A stretch of 64,000 nt of DNA from Eunapius fragilis (GCA_963681505.1 OY811982.1:2457156-2521155); one strand, 5' to 3'. Shown: positions 44,772-56,040, numbered from the stretch's first letter. Translations and numbers: made by a program. Notes: generated by a model from the letters alone, not told the origin.

Positions 44772-46190
44772 ATGTCGTTTAAAAAAGTGTTTATCCCCTT
44801 TCTCGTTGTATTGGCTATCCTGCTTTTGTTCTCGGGGTTTTTTTTCGATGTCGAAAAACCACGGCCACCCGCACCTGCTTTACAAATACCATCCATAAAC
44901 GGCGAACCGATGCCAAAGGAATTGGATCCAAAGAGCAAACAGCAGACGACCCCTGTTACCGAGCAACCAACTTATCCCGTTTCCCAACAAACGATACCTA
45001 CTATTACCGAACTACCAACGACTCCTCCGATTCCAAGAAGCGCCATCGTTGAAGAGAAGTGCGCTGATGTTTGGTCACCTCTGCACAAGACTGATCCAAA
45101 GTACGCCGATAAAGTCAAGTACAAGGTTGGTGGCAATAGTTATTGTCCTGGGGTAAACGGTCAAAACCGATGGAACCCTGATAAGAAGGTTGTGGTGCGT
45201 TCCGTGTACTTAGATAAAAGACTTTGGAATGGTCATCCCTCTTCGTACGTCTTCATGGTGGAAATTGAGCGCGAAGTATTGTCTCGCGGTTCCCTCGTGA
45301 AGTGTCAGGTTGGGAACCAGACCTCGACAACCCTGGACTATATGGTACCGCAGCTTGCTCTGGACATCGATGGTTGGTGTTTCCATCTCACCCACCAAAC
45401 CATTGTTGTGCACTGCTACTTAGCTCCAAATAGTGCCCCTGCAGGCAGCACGGCAGTCCTCTTCTACAAAGTTGACCAATCGTCTCCTGTTGTGTCTCGT
45501 GAGTCTGAGAAACCCCTTGCCATTCCAGGCCCAGCAGTTCCAAGACCCTCTCCGGATAAACCAACCATTGTGAGCTGTATAGCTACACAGTATGGCCAGC
45601 CTCCTTTCCTAGGAGAGTGGGTTCGCTACCAGAAGACCATTGGGATCAGCCATATCCAGATGATAGCAGAGCCCTCCATACATGACAGTGGGGCGCTGAA
45701 GGACCCTTCGGTGAAAAAGGCGATAGACGAAGGGTTCCTGACTATTGATATTTGGCACACATGGTTTAGTGCAGGTCAGATATATGACCACTCCCAGCTA
45801 CTTGCCTACGAAGACTGTCTGTATCGCTTTCAGGGCACGTATGACTATCTGTTCCCACATGATGCCGATGACTTCCTCGTTCCCCTCATATCAGACCAGC
45901 GGCAACTACCGTACTACGTCAACAAGCACTGCTCAGATGTAGGAACCTGTGAACTTTTGTGGTACCAGATGTGTCCCACATGTGGTGTCATCCGTGAGAC
46001 TGGTGAAGACGGTAACGTGACAGACACACTGGCGTATTTTGATCGCTGCAGGCGTGCAACAAAGTCAGTACATAAGATACCGGTGACATTTGATGTCAGT
46101 ACCCACACTGGACACAAGTGGACACCTGGCTATAAAAGAGCAGAGGTACCAGCTAACGACATATATGTAGCCCACATCAGGTTATTCTAG
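44772..46190 (+). CDS. GT92 (DUF23) family glycosyltransferase
   Basis: Intact single-exon frame of 472 residues. An N-terminal signal anchor (FIPFLVVLAILLLFSGFFF, residues 8-26) after a basic start predicts a type II Golgi protein. A Pro/Thr-rich stem follows to about residue 95. The catalytic part shows SCIATQYGQPPFLGEWVRYQ (about 276-295) and HDADDFLVP (about 363-371), the D-x-D nucleotide-sugar/metal motif. This layout is typical of GT92 proteins, of which C. elegans GALT-1 is a known galactosyltransferase. The end, VAHIRLF, stops right at the usual H-x-R block, so it may be slightly short. Lack of introns suits either the family or a retrocopy. The N-terminal 190 codons recur as a broken copy at 55.1 kb. 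Confidence 0.85.
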   Translation: MSFKKVFIPFLVVLAILLLFSGFFFDVEKPRPPAPALQIPSINGEPMPKELDPKSKQQTTPVTEQPTYPVSQQTIPTITELPTTPPIPRSAIVEEKCADVWSPLHKTDPKYADKVKYKVGGNSYCPGVNGQNRWNPDKKVVVRSVYLDKRLWNGHPSSYVFMVEIEREVLSRGSLVKCQVGNQTSTTLDYMVPQLALDIDGWCFHLTHQTIVVHCYLAPNSAPAGSTAVLFYKVDQSSPVVSRESEKPLAIPGPAVPRPSPDKPTIVSCIATQYGQPPFLGEWVRYQKTIGISHIQMIAEPSIHDSGALKDPSVKKAIDEGFLTIDIWHTWFSAGQIYDHSQLLAYEDCLYRFQGTYDYLFPHDADDFLVPLISDQRQLPYYVNKHCSDVGTCELLWYQMCPTCGVIRETGEDGNVTDTLAYFDRCRRATKSVHKIPVTFDVSTHTGHKWTPGYKRAEVPANDIYVAHIRLF

Positions 46191-46412
46191 ACTAGCACAC
46201 ATGCAAACAGCATGTACAAATATATTGTTGAAATATATAGGATTGCTTTGTGTGAACACTTCATGAACGCATGCAGTGTCTGTTGGTAGTAGCGGTGTGC
46301 GTAATCGATGGTATACAATGTGCGAGGGGCCTTGGTATAGTTGGGCGCGAGTAGTCGACGAAATGAGGGCGGTCAACGTATGGACCAGTTGCGCGTAAGC
46401 GATTGAATGTTG

Positions 46413-46702
46413 ACAAGTAATAAAAACATTCTCTACACGAGAAGGTTGGTGGTATATAGGAATCAAAGGTGAGATGGTGGTGTAAAAAGCAAGGGAACAA
46501 GGCTTCTGATTGAAAACGAAAAATGAAATAGACCTATATTAGCAGCATGTTGTCATATTTTAATGTGCGTGCTAATATAGGTCTATTTCATTTTTCGTTT
46601 TCAATCAGAAGCCTTGTTCCCTTGCTTTTTACACCACCATCTCACCTTTGATTCCTATATACCACCAACCTTCTCGTGTAGAGAATGTTTTTATTATACT
46701 TG
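46413..46702. mobile_element. 290-bp palindromic element (ACAAGTAAAT family), copy a
   Basis: Starts acaagtaataaaaacattct and ends with the near complement agaatgtttttattatacttgt. Nearly the whole element is one inverted repeat. The arm includes gttggtggtatataggaatc and atggtggtgtaaaaagcaag; the centre (tattagcagcatgttgtcat) differs from other copies. Confidence 0.9.
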
Positions 46703-47145
46703 TTTCCTAAATTTTTCTGGTGCATTTGGTATTGTATTTAGTTCTTGAAACGCACAGAATAAGTAGCATAAACGTCAACTTGCGCGAGCATGACAGGTTT
46801 ATATTAGAATCTGCAATTCTGTTGAGGTGTGTACCAAATATTACACTAGTCCCCAGACTATCTCCATTGAGGAGCAAAGGATTGATAAAGGTTAAAAGCC
46901 ATATAATACAAAGAATAAATGCACTCTAAGTAAACTGATCTCACGCTATAATCAGATAAACCATGCACCACAATACATGACCAAACTGACGTAAGCAACT
47001 TTGGCGTTATACACACATTTCAAACAGCGCATATTACTGTAAAACGGAGAGACGCAAAATCTCTACCGCTGTAACTAAACTATTCCTTCCATTTTAGCGA
47101 TATACCATATGCATGCTCGATCCAACATTTATCGATGCCGTATAA
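46703..47145. other. intergenic
   Basis: AT-rich, with no gene or repeat that I can support. Confidence 0.4.
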
Positions 47146-47148
47146 ACG

Positions 47149-47830
47149 TACCTTTGGGTGGTCGTTTTGTTCTTTCTTTCGGTACCGCGCTTGACATACG
47201 CACGTTTGGCAGATCTGGCAGCATCTGGATCTTTCCACTTTTAGATGCTCGAGTGGAATCAGAATTGTCCTCATGAGATTATATGGTAAAACCATCGAAT
47301 TTGATAACGCTGGTTATATTGTACTGGTGCGTCATGAACATTGTGATAGCTGATGTAATGTGCTATTTGTAGATCAACACCAAATAAGGTACTACTAGCT
47401 TCAGCCAATTGCCCGATCGGTTAGGCGTCTAACAGATACCTGAAGATAACATGCGGACACATCCTGAAGCGATTGGTACACATGGCGTGCTTTACAAACG
47501 TTCCTGTCGTGAGTTATGCTATCCCGAAGGAAGAAGAAGAATAAGAAGACGACGACGGAGGAGAAATTTTAGGTGGGACTGGGTACCGACGATGGGGACG
47601 AGTATTTTTGTTCTCTAAAAGTACACCGTCTTATGACATATATTTATAACGCAGAACTGTTCTCCTTTTTGATATTGCTCGATTGCCACTAAAAGCGAAG
47701 TGACCCGACTCTTGGCTGTCCCGCTAGACGCGAGTGACGTTTTTTTAATGACATTCATGATACTGCAGGATTCCTATATGGAACCTACTCGCGTAGGTTC
47801 CGATTAATCATTTGATTGAACGTGACGTCA
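47149..47830 (-). pseudogene. Lys/Arg-rich repeat gene family, copy 1 (exon fragment plus 5-prime region)
   Basis: Bases 47149-47250 on the minus strand read KWKDPDAARSAKRAYVKRG and a terminal KTTTQ before the donor AAAG/GTACGT. Repeat period and the xDPxxxRSAKRxYxxR pattern match copies at 50.7 and 59.9 kb. The upstream stretch 47440-47830 is homologous to 51165-51530 and, inverted, to 48640-48985. It ends in a small hairpin (GGAACCTACTCGCGTAGGTTCC-like). The exon start is lost, so this copy is partial. Confidence 0.55.
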
Positions 47831-48639
47831 CGTCCGGACTGCTAGTCTCTATGTCTTAAAGTTGTCAGCCCAAGGAACGGTAACGTTTAGTCATGAGATT
47901 TAGCCTTAGCTTTACCAACGCCATAAACAGTTGATTTTCTGGATCTAGTTTTCCTTTTTCAATTCCGTACATGAGCGCCCTCCTTTGACCCAGTACTGCA
48001 GATCATTAACAACTGGACCAAGGAAGTTGTAGAAGGCCAAAAAATATGAACCCGGTATAGACTCTAACTAGGCAATTGCAATCATCGTGTTCGATCCTGA
48101 ATTTAATCTTTGTATAGGTGCATATTCGTTTCTGGAAGTGTTTTGAGTTTCTAGACTGATATTCTATACGGGGAGCTACTCTATTATCTATGGGAGCATT
48201 AACTAATGATTCAGTCTGAAGGGAGCTTAGATTGAGCCCATCGGTAGGCAACGCGCTAGACTGTGAGGCATCGTCAACATGCATTGTTGGGCAACTCATG
48301 CACTTGATAGTCGCTCACTAGTTGTTCTCCGAAATCAGCTACAGAGCTCCGTTCAAACAGTAGCAGTCCGGATGTAATTAAGGATGATTAAATTCTTTGT
48401 ACCTTACGCGCAACCAATCCATTCATTCGCGGTTTTGCGTAGTGTGGGTCAAGCACACCAGATATCTTCCCCAGCTTTAGCACCCGAGAGATTGTTATTT
48501 CACCACATTTGACATGATTTTTAAGTAGGTCGTCCCGACTATAAACATAATATTATACATTATTTCACAATTATTTTCCACCATATAAGGTGAAAATTAA
48601 TTGTGAATATAATTTGACACTAGCTGTGAGCTCCCCTCT
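47831..48639. other. no supported gene
   Basis: A minus-strand open frame of 98 codons at 48006-48299 (starting MSCPTMHVDDASQSS) is the only notable frame. I see no domain and cannot support it as a gene. Confidence 0.3.
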
Positions 48640-48980
48640 GGATCCTTCAATGTAGGATTGATTGAGGATTGATGAAGTCACTAATAAAACTTCACTAGCG
48701 TCTGGAGGGACAACGAAGAAACGGATCGCTTATCTCTTTATCGCGATGGAATGAGAGCACAAAGATCTACTGTTCTACGTTGGTTCCGTGTCATAAAACG
48801 GTGCGGTTATAGAGAAACAAATAATTTCCTGTATCTCGTGCCCAGTCCTAAAATAATTCTCCACCGTCGTCGTCGTCGTCTTCTACTTAGGTAAGTATAA
48901 CTCGAGCTAGGAACGGTTTAGAAGGACGGGATAGTACCAATCGCTTCGAAATTCACCGGCACGTTATCCTTACATGTCAT
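48640..48980 (+). repeat. orphan 5-prime region of the Lys/Arg-rich repeat gene
   Basis: Reverse-complement homologue of 51165-51530, including aaaacggtg.ggttatagagaaac, a (cgt)n run and the ctcgagctaggaacggtt segment. The coding exon that should follow is absent; a palindromic element begins at 48981 instead. Confidence 0.75.
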
Positions 48981-49271
48981 ACAAGTAAATAAAAACATTC
49001 TCTAACGAGAGAGTTGTTGGTATATAGGATTGACCAATGGTGGTGTAAAAAGCATGGAAACAAGAGTGACAGAAATATTATTGGAAAATTGAAATAGGCC
49101 TATATTTAGCCCATTATTCAGGCATGTGTGTTGTATTGTGTGCTAAATATAGGCCTATTTCAATTTTCCAATAATATTTCTGTCACTCTTGTTTCCATGC
49201 TTTTTACACCACCATTGGTCAATCCTATATACCAACAACTCTCTCGTTAGAGAATGTTTTTATTTACTTGT
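48981..49271. mobile_element. 291-bp palindromic element (ACAAGTAAAT family), copy b
   Basis: Starts acaagtaaataaaaacattc and ends with its complement. Arms contain gttgttggtatataggattg, ggtggtgtaaaaagcatgg and aaataggcctatatttagc; the central spacer is ccattattcaggcatgtgtg. The arms are near-perfect. Confidence 0.92.
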
Positions 49272-49349
49272 TTCATAAGTTTTTTTTCACCCTGTCATAG
49301 CAGTATCATAGTCAATAATCAAATGTAGGAAGAGGATGGATGATCCCCT

Positions 49350-49619
49350 TTATCTCTTAATGCAAGAACAAATAACTTTAATAGTACTGCTGGTGGTGTG
49401 GGCAGCAGTGATGGTGGGGGCAGGAGCGCCGGTGGGGGCAGCGCTGGTGGTGCCGGCGGGAGTAGCTGCTGGTAGTGGTGTGGGCAGTGCTGCTGGTGGT
49501 GGTGGCAGAAGCGGGGCTTCTGGAGGTGGTGGGGTGAAGGGGAGAGGAGTTGGAGGATGAATGTACTCTTCCTCCTCCGACTCCTCGTTGGTGAAAAACC
49601 CGCAAAGATCGTCAGCCAT
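49350..49619 (-). CDS. hypothetical acidic, Pro/Ala-rich protein
   Basis: An ATG at 49619 opens an 89-codon frame: MADDLCGFFTNEESEEEEYI followed by a low-complexity Pro/Ala/Thr part. The first 20 codons look like ordinary coding sequence; the rest is built on imperfect ccaccagc-type triplets and could be repeat-derived. No family recognised. The opposite strand also has a frame here (49336-49560), almost certainly a shadow. Confidence 0.3.
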   Translation of the reverse strand: MADDLCGFFTNEESEEEEYIHPPTPLPFTPPPPEAPLLPPPPAALPTPLPAATPAGTTSAAPTGAPAPTITAAHTTSSTIKVICSCIKR

Positions 49620-50581
49620 CTACATATACGTAACAGAGAGTATGATTAAATTTTTACTTCTTTATTTTTTAAAGCAAAGTGCAGAGCCTTTACACATCTA
49701 CATAGAGTATTATTAAATTTTTACCTCTTTTTGCTAGTGGATGAGTGGCTTTTATACCTGCAAAGCCTTAACACGTGTGCAGACTGTGAGTCCAATTCCA
49801 TCATATTAATGACAGGGAGGGAAGGGGTGTATGCGTGTCAGTTGTGCTAAAATTCTATTGGTCAAATTTGATCCAGTAAAAATGGTCCCATCTAAACATG
49901 GAGGTGTAGCCTACATGCAGTTAAGTTGTATAGATGGGTAGTGTGGGAACTAAGGAAGTGAACTACATGGCAGCATGTAGATCGATCGATAAGGATATGT
50001 TCTCAGGTGAGGTCCTATCTGTGGACAGGGTCTGCAGCTTTATAAGTGTGGGCAGAAGGTCTGTTATTATTTCACTACATAAATGTGAGTGTGCTGCTAG
50101 AAGTACCTGATGGTGGCTTATCTTACTTACTGCTGCACAGGCAGATCACTACCCCTAAGAATAGCTTTTTCAAGACCACCATTATACTCCATTGGTGCAT
50201 GAGATTTGGGTTTATACAAGGAGTAGCTATATGGGAAAAGGATATAGTTGCAGCTATTTTGAGTTCTCAGCCCTTGCAACTGTAACTATATTCATACAGT
50301 TGCAACATTCACGGCTAGACAAGGAAGTCTTCAGATAAGGAAGCTTTATCAGATTAAAACAATAGACACTACTGTACACACAGTTGAGTCACCATGCATG
50401 CTTTACATGTAAAGTTAATGGTTTTGTGCAGATCCGTGCTGTACATAGTCGGGCGGGCCCTACTACCCACAGGTAGTAGGGTGACAAACCCGACCAAACG
50501 CGGTAGTAGGGTCGCCCGACTATGCTGTACAAATGCTGCATGCACAGCTTTTTAATGTTAATACAACATGCCATAACATAC
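49620..50581. other. no supported gene; inverted repeat at 50437-50534
   Basis: At 50437-50534 arms tgctgtacatagtcgggcg and cgcccgactatgctgtac are inverted, with gtagtaggg motifs inside; this is a small foldback element. Confidence 0.5.
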
Positions 50582-51530
50582 CTTTGGGTGGTAGTGGTAG
50601 GCTAGTTCTGTGACCCCTGCGATACCGCGTCCTCTCGGCAGCACATTTAGCCAATCAGACATGCCAGCGGGATCATTTCAATACCGTCTCCTTTCAGATG
50701 CTTTAATGGTAGCTGATATTTCTCCCTATTAGCAGCGCGATTTCCATCGAGGTCCTCTTCATATCGCCGCCTTTAGTTTTAGCAGCACGGTTCTCATCGA
50801 GGTTCTTCATATCGCCGCCTTTGAGCAGCACGGTTCTCCTTGGGGTCCTCTTCGTATCGCCACCTTTTAGCAGATCGCTTAGATTCAATATCGGCCTTGT
50901 AGCTGTCGCGTACAGAGGCCTTCTTTTTTTTGGGATTAGCCTTGTAGAGCGCTCGGGCTTTAGCTTTGTTCTCGTATTGCTTTTGGAGGTATTCCGCTCG
51001 TTGCTTAGATCTCTTCTTTTGCATTTTTAGAAAAAGAACTTCACTATTAGCCAACGTAACAACTAATACATTAAACTGGATAAATTTAGGGCAGGTTAGA
51101 GTATTTATAACTGCCTAAAATTATTAATAAATAGAACTTGATATATGTATGTCTATATGACATGTAAGGATAACGTGCCGGTAAATTTCGAAGCGATTGG
51201 TACTATTCCCGTCCTCCAAAACCGTTCCTAGCTCGAGTTATACCTTCCTAAGAAGAAGAAGACGACGACGACGACGACGACGACGACGATGGAGAATTAT
51301 TTTGGGACTGGGCACGAGAAACAGAAAATGGTTTGTTTCTCTATAACCACACCGTTTTATGACACGGAACAAACGTAGAACTGTAGATCGTTGTGCTCTC
51401 ATTCCATCGCGATATAGAGATAAGCGATCCGTTTCTCCGTTGTCCCTCCAGACGTTAGTGAAGTTTTATTAATGACATTCATCAACCCTCAATCAATCCT
51501 ATATTGAACCTGCTGCCGCAGGTTCAGATA
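50582..51530 (-). pseudogene. Lys/Arg-rich repeat gene family, copy 2
   Basis: An ATG near 51022 starts MQKKRSKQRAEYLQKQYENK and continues with about 16-residue repeats of the form (R/A)xYKANPxKKKASVRD, SKRSAKRWRYEEDP, ENRAAQRRRYEE. A TGA and then frame changes follow at about 50795, where the repeats go on in another frame. The exon ends at CCCAAAG/GTATGT (50581), as in copies 1 and 3. The upstream 51165-51530 part is shared with two other loci. Highly basic repeats suggest nucleic-acid binding or a disordered linker, but no function is known to me. Confidence 0.6.
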
Positions 51531-51639
51531 GACACATATCAAGTTCTATTTAATAATGTATACAATAGATTTTTATTAATAATTTTAGGTCTCTAACTTG
51601 CGGACATTTGGTGTTCCTATCGCAGTTTAATAGTTGTTA

Positions 51640-51978
51640 CTTTGGTTAGTGAAGTTGTTTTTGCCTTCGTGTAATCAGATCTAAGCAACCAGCGGAATAT
51701 CTCTGGAAGCAAGACGAGAACAAAGCTAAAGCCCGAGCGCTCTACAAGGCCAATCCCGAAAATAAGAAGGCCTCTGTTAGCGACAGTATAAGGCCGATCC
51801 CGAAAAGATGAAGGCCTCTGTACGCGACAACTACAAGGCCGATCCCGAAAAGAAGGCTTCTGTACGCGACAGCTACTAGCCCAATCCCGAAAGAAGGCCT
51901 CTGTATGCGACAACTACAACGCAGATATTGAATCTAAGCGATCTGCTAAAAGGCGGCGATATGAAGAGGACCTCCTCG
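51640..51978 (+). pseudogene. Lys/Arg-rich repeat gene family, copy 4 (degenerate, inverted)
   Basis: The plus strand contains ARALYKANPENKKASV, ASVRDNYKADPEK and related repeats separated by several frame changes and a stop. The leader agtgaagttgtttttgcc matches that of copies 2 and 3. It lies tail to tail with nothing recognisable and ends where segmental copy B begins. Confidence 0.6.
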
Positions 51979-54395
51979 GGGTAAGTTACATATCTTCAAT
52001 GGAAGCTAATGACATTGTAATGATGTATGTGAAACTATTCTTCTCATTACATTCCATATCCACGTCAATAGTAGGTACTTGGGGGGGGGGGGGGGGGGGG
52101 GGATTCAGTCCTAAACCTTTCTCAAACAACATTAGGTCTTAGCAATCTACAGCTATGGATGGGATGTACTTTAGGGTGTGGCCATGAAATAAATGTACAC
52201 AAGTAAAGAAAATCATCCTCTATCAGATAAGCTTAGCACCTAATACATGTACACCAGACGCATGGAACTTGTTGAAATTAAAACAACCTGAAGGGCGTGT
52301 ATAGATAATCCTGCTGTTCTACCTGCTGATTTCAATGTACTTCAAGCTCTACGATCCTTTTCTTAATGCACTGCGGCTAGCGCCCGTCTGGTATGCGGAT
52401 CCAACATCTCATTAATGTCTCTGTGTTCCCTAGCCTACTCAGTAGCTACCAAAAAACGTTGCTCGCTTTCTTGCTGTCGTAGCATTGGTGACCTTTGAGC
52501 ACTTTGATCACTTAGTCTCTGAATCCTGGCTTAAACTCATTTAAGCCCTCACAGGGGACACCTAGGATTTTGATCACTTTCCCACGCTTCACTCGACAGC
52601 TACACATATTTTGCAACTCTGAATGTGCCTCTCCCACATCAATTGACTCATTCAATCTGTCTGTCATACCACTATCCATTGAATCATGCATACTCAATAA
52701 ACACTCATAGCACAGCCTCTCAGACAGGGAAGCATTTTCTCTTTCACGATTATTTGATTCCATGCCATGAACTCATATGGCAAGACTGCTTTCGGTATCC
52801 TCTTCACGTGGGACAGTGTAGCGGTGACACCATCAGTCAGTCTGGGCGTTCACCTATATACGCCAATTTGCTACATATACTTGCCATAAAATGGTGGCTT
52901 GGAAGGTGATGCTTCATCTCCCCTTGTGCCCTGAAAGACTGAGCACTATAGATCCTCTATGCCATGCATCCCATGCAGCATCAACTGCAGTAAACGTGCA
53001 AGCAATGTTACAAATCGACAAAATCGTCTTCGCAAAAACTATTATTATATCTTTAAGTGCATGCATGTCAACGTGCGGCCTCATAACGCGCTCACGTGAA
53101 TTGAGGCAGGTATATAAGGATTTAATCTATAAGCAGTGATGAACTCAAGCAAAACCCGGCATTCTCGTATCTAGTTGGGGAGTTAAAGATGCTGCTTTTG
53201 ACATCACAAACATAATTTTGAATATATAATTTAATTATATATATAGTTGGAAGTGGCCCGACTATCACGTTCAGTACTACTGAGTTAGCTAAGGGAGCAA
53301 CCTTTGTTCAAATAGATGGCACCACTTCATCTGGTCATTAACGTCTACAGACTTTGAATAATGGGTGAATTAGATCTTATATAAACTAGTACGCATTGCT
53401 TTATTTGTCTTCTTGCTTAGGAATTGTTGAAACAGGATAGCCCCCTTCCCCCACTCCCCAGATAAAACAGTATAGTTCAGTTATGATGTTTTATCCATCT
53501 CACATGCGTGTAATTAAAAACCTCACGTGTAATACAAACATTAATTCAATTCAGAAACCAACTGCGCGTACTTTATAATGGCACTGATTCATGAATGCTT
53601 TTAACCGATTAACGTCGGAATATTTTTGTTTGGCTAAAGCAGAGTTGTCCAAAAACAACTAAGTGAGGCAGCAGAGGAATCTTAGGTAGCTGGAAGGGGG
53701 TTTTAACAACATAATCTGAAGCCGTGAACATGAGTAACTTCAAATTGGTATAATTTTTCAAAGGGTCTGGAAAATTCATTGGTAACGGTAAACACGCAGA
53801 TGTGTGTATCTCGGCTGTAATCGGTAAATGGAGGTCATAAATGAGCTAGTTCTTGCTTTTGATAACTAGATGCGGATGTAAATAATTACATAATTGCTCG
53901 GTTGCTCCCATTCGGCTACTCAAACACACGAGTAGTCTAATCTCTATGACACGACTCATAGACAAGATGGCGCGACCAGAATCCGAAGCGTGCGCGTATC
54001 GAATTGTGGCAATCTGATACATGCATGCGATTTGTCTACATATCTAGCTTGTACCAGATACTCCCGACCAAACACCTTCCTGCTCATATCATCACTGCAT
54101 GGTGACAGATTCAACGCTTTAGCATGTTTCAGCGACCTATTTAGTAATTATAATTACAATATAATTATACCATGAAGCATTAATTTTGCTCCTTTCGATG
54201 TCCTCATAATTAGCGGATGCCGCTTGGTACCATAATATAGATGGCTATTAACCAATTATATCTGAGAGATGTTGAATTCGCATATGCAGAATTCAAGACA
54301 GCGGGAAAGCGCAGAACTTTTTAAATTTCGCAACACCGATATAGTGCATATGGATAATTATTTCATTAATCATTATTGAGTGTGTGTGTGTGTGT
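51979..54395. repeat. segmental duplication, copy B
   Basis: Bases 51979-52093 match 35057-35165, then after a G homopolymer (52082-52103) 52131-54395 match 35994-39716 without the three insertions. A stretch at about 53605-53835 is present only here. An 83-codon minus-strand frame (52763-52512; NESIDVGEAHSELQNMCSC) has a frameshifted equivalent in copy A. Confidence 0.85.
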
Positions 54396-55016
54396 GTGTG
54401 CGTGTGTGTGTGTGTGCGTGTGTATGTGTGCGTGTGTGTGTGTCCTGACCCTCAGGACCAGGATCCCCTCGCAGGATCCGCACTTGTGGCAAAATCTAAT
54501 ACTATGATTTCCAACGTACGTATACGTCCGCGTAACTCATTTATATACTCGGCCTAGCGCCTATTGGTTGCTAGGTATGTACGCGTATCTAGCAACCAAT
54601 AGGAAGGACCACCTCCCACAAAGGTACATAGCAACGCTTACTTAGCGACCATGCCTGCCACAAAATCTATATGCCTGTACAGGTAATAATGTCATCACAT
54701 GCAGAAAGAATAAAAGCAACGCTATTGTGGTTCACTCTCAAGTCTCATCGTACAGGCCGAGAACATGTAGTTACTATCTGACATAATATAATGTATTGCG
54801 CGGGCATGTTATAGAGGTTGGCTAGTAACCGTATGTTAGTACGGGTGGTAGACTATAAATGCTAACCAGTAAAACAAGAGGAGCTAGGAGGTAGACCAAC
54901 TGTTCATCTGGCAAATGAATAGCGAGACAATAACAGCGAGACGAATAATCAGCCCGCGATTATTCACGGGGACACGCTAGTAACAAATTACTAATACAAC
55001 CGTACATGGGTCTGAT
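54396..55016. other. no supported gene; hairpin with inverted CCAAT boxes
   Basis: CCTATTGGTTGCTAG at 54559 and its complement CTAGCAACCAATAGG about 29 bases later form a hairpin. The stretch between the TG microsatellite and 54790 begins TGTCCTGACCCTCAGG and contains gaataaaag near 54708, which would suit a solo LTR, but I could not find matching ends. Confidence 0.35.
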
Positions 55017-55118
55017 TAGTCTCGTACCCAGACCCACATCGCAGCAGCGGATGGATTACATCACCGCTACGCGATGTAATCCATCCGCAGCTGCGATGTG
55101 GGTCTGGGTACGAGACTA
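55017..55118. mobile_element. 102-bp palindromic MITE with TAGTCTCG ends
   Basis: Starts TAGTCTCGTACCCAGACCCA and ends with its exact complement; arms include GGATGGATTACATC. The outer 8 bases TAGTCTCG are the same as in the helicase-bearing element at 16937-19014. It abuts the start of the GT92 pseudogene. Confidence 0.85.
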
Positions 55119-55120
55119 CA

Positions 55121-55680
55121 TGTCGTTTAAAAAAGTGTTTTTTCTCATGGCAGTGCCAATCCTGCTTTTGTTTTTTTTTTTTCCGTCAAAAACCACGGCC
55201 ACCCCCACCTGCCTTACAAAAACGGCGAACCAATGCCAAAGGAATTGGATCCAAGAGCAAACATCAGACGACCCCCCTGTTACCGAGCAACCAACTTATC
55301 CCGTTTCAAAACAAACGGTACCTACTATTACCGAACTGCCAACGACTCCGGCCTCCAATTCCAAGAAGCGCTAATCGTTGAAGAGAAGTGCGCTGATGTT
55401 TGGTCACCTCCGCACAAGACTGATCCAAAGTACACCAATAAAGTCCAGCACAAGGTTGCATTTGGTGGCAATAGTTATTTTCCTAGGGTAAATGCTCAAA
55501 GCCGTTGGAACCCTGATAAGAAGGTTGTGGTGCGTTCCATGTACTTAGATAAAGGACTTTGGAATGGTCATCCTCTTAGTATGTCTTCATGGTGGAATTG
55601 AGCGCGAGGTGCTGTCTCGCGGTTCCCTCGTGAAGTGTCAGGTTGGGAACCAGTCCTCGACAGCCCTGGACTATATGTAG
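55121..55680 (+). pseudogene. truncated, frameshifted copy of the GT92 gene
   Basis: Begins MSFKKVFFLMAVPILLLFFF and follows the intact gene at 44772 through the stem and into the catalytic part (WNPDKKVVVRS, then DKGLWNGHP). Frame changes are visible near 55235-55380 and near 55580. The copy stops at ggactatatg, where TAGCCTCGCTAGCCAGACGT begins; that sequence resembles the end of the TIR element at 16937. Broken and truncated; not functional. Confidence 0.85.
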
Positions 55681-55892
55681 CCTCGCTAGCCAGACGTACA
55701 TCGAACTTCAACTGGACTGGGAACGAGGAACGTACGTTGGAAGTACTTTCAACTTACGTAAGCTCCCCATAGTAGCCACAAATACTGTGAAAAGTGACTA
55801 ATCGAAGCCAACAACTGCGTGCCGTATGCGAGCCATATACTACAGCCAAGTCACCAAAGCTTTGATGCATTTAGCCCACGAACAACATACTA

Positions 55893-56040
55893 TATCCTAC
55901 ATATAGAAATGTGCTAAGTATAGGATTATTCCATTTTCCCTTATTATTAGACCCTTGTTTCCTTCCTTTTTACACCACCATTGCCTTCAAATCCTATATG
56001 CCACCAACTTTCTCATTAAGAATGTTTTTTATTTACTTGT
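55893..56040. mobile_element. right half of a palindromic element (ACAAGTAAAT family), copy d
   Basis: Contains tgctaagtataggattattcc, ctttttacaccaccattgcc, atatgccaccaactttctca and the terminal tttacttgt. The left arm is missing. Confidence 0.75.

Noticed and set aside
49336..49560. Plus-strand Gly/Ala/Val frame
   Set aside because: Low-complexity shadow of the minus-strand Pro/Ala frame; neither is strong.
54442..54783. Solo LTR
   Set aside because: TGTCCTGACC start and an AATAAA are suggestive, but no flanking duplication, primer-binding site or second copy is visible.
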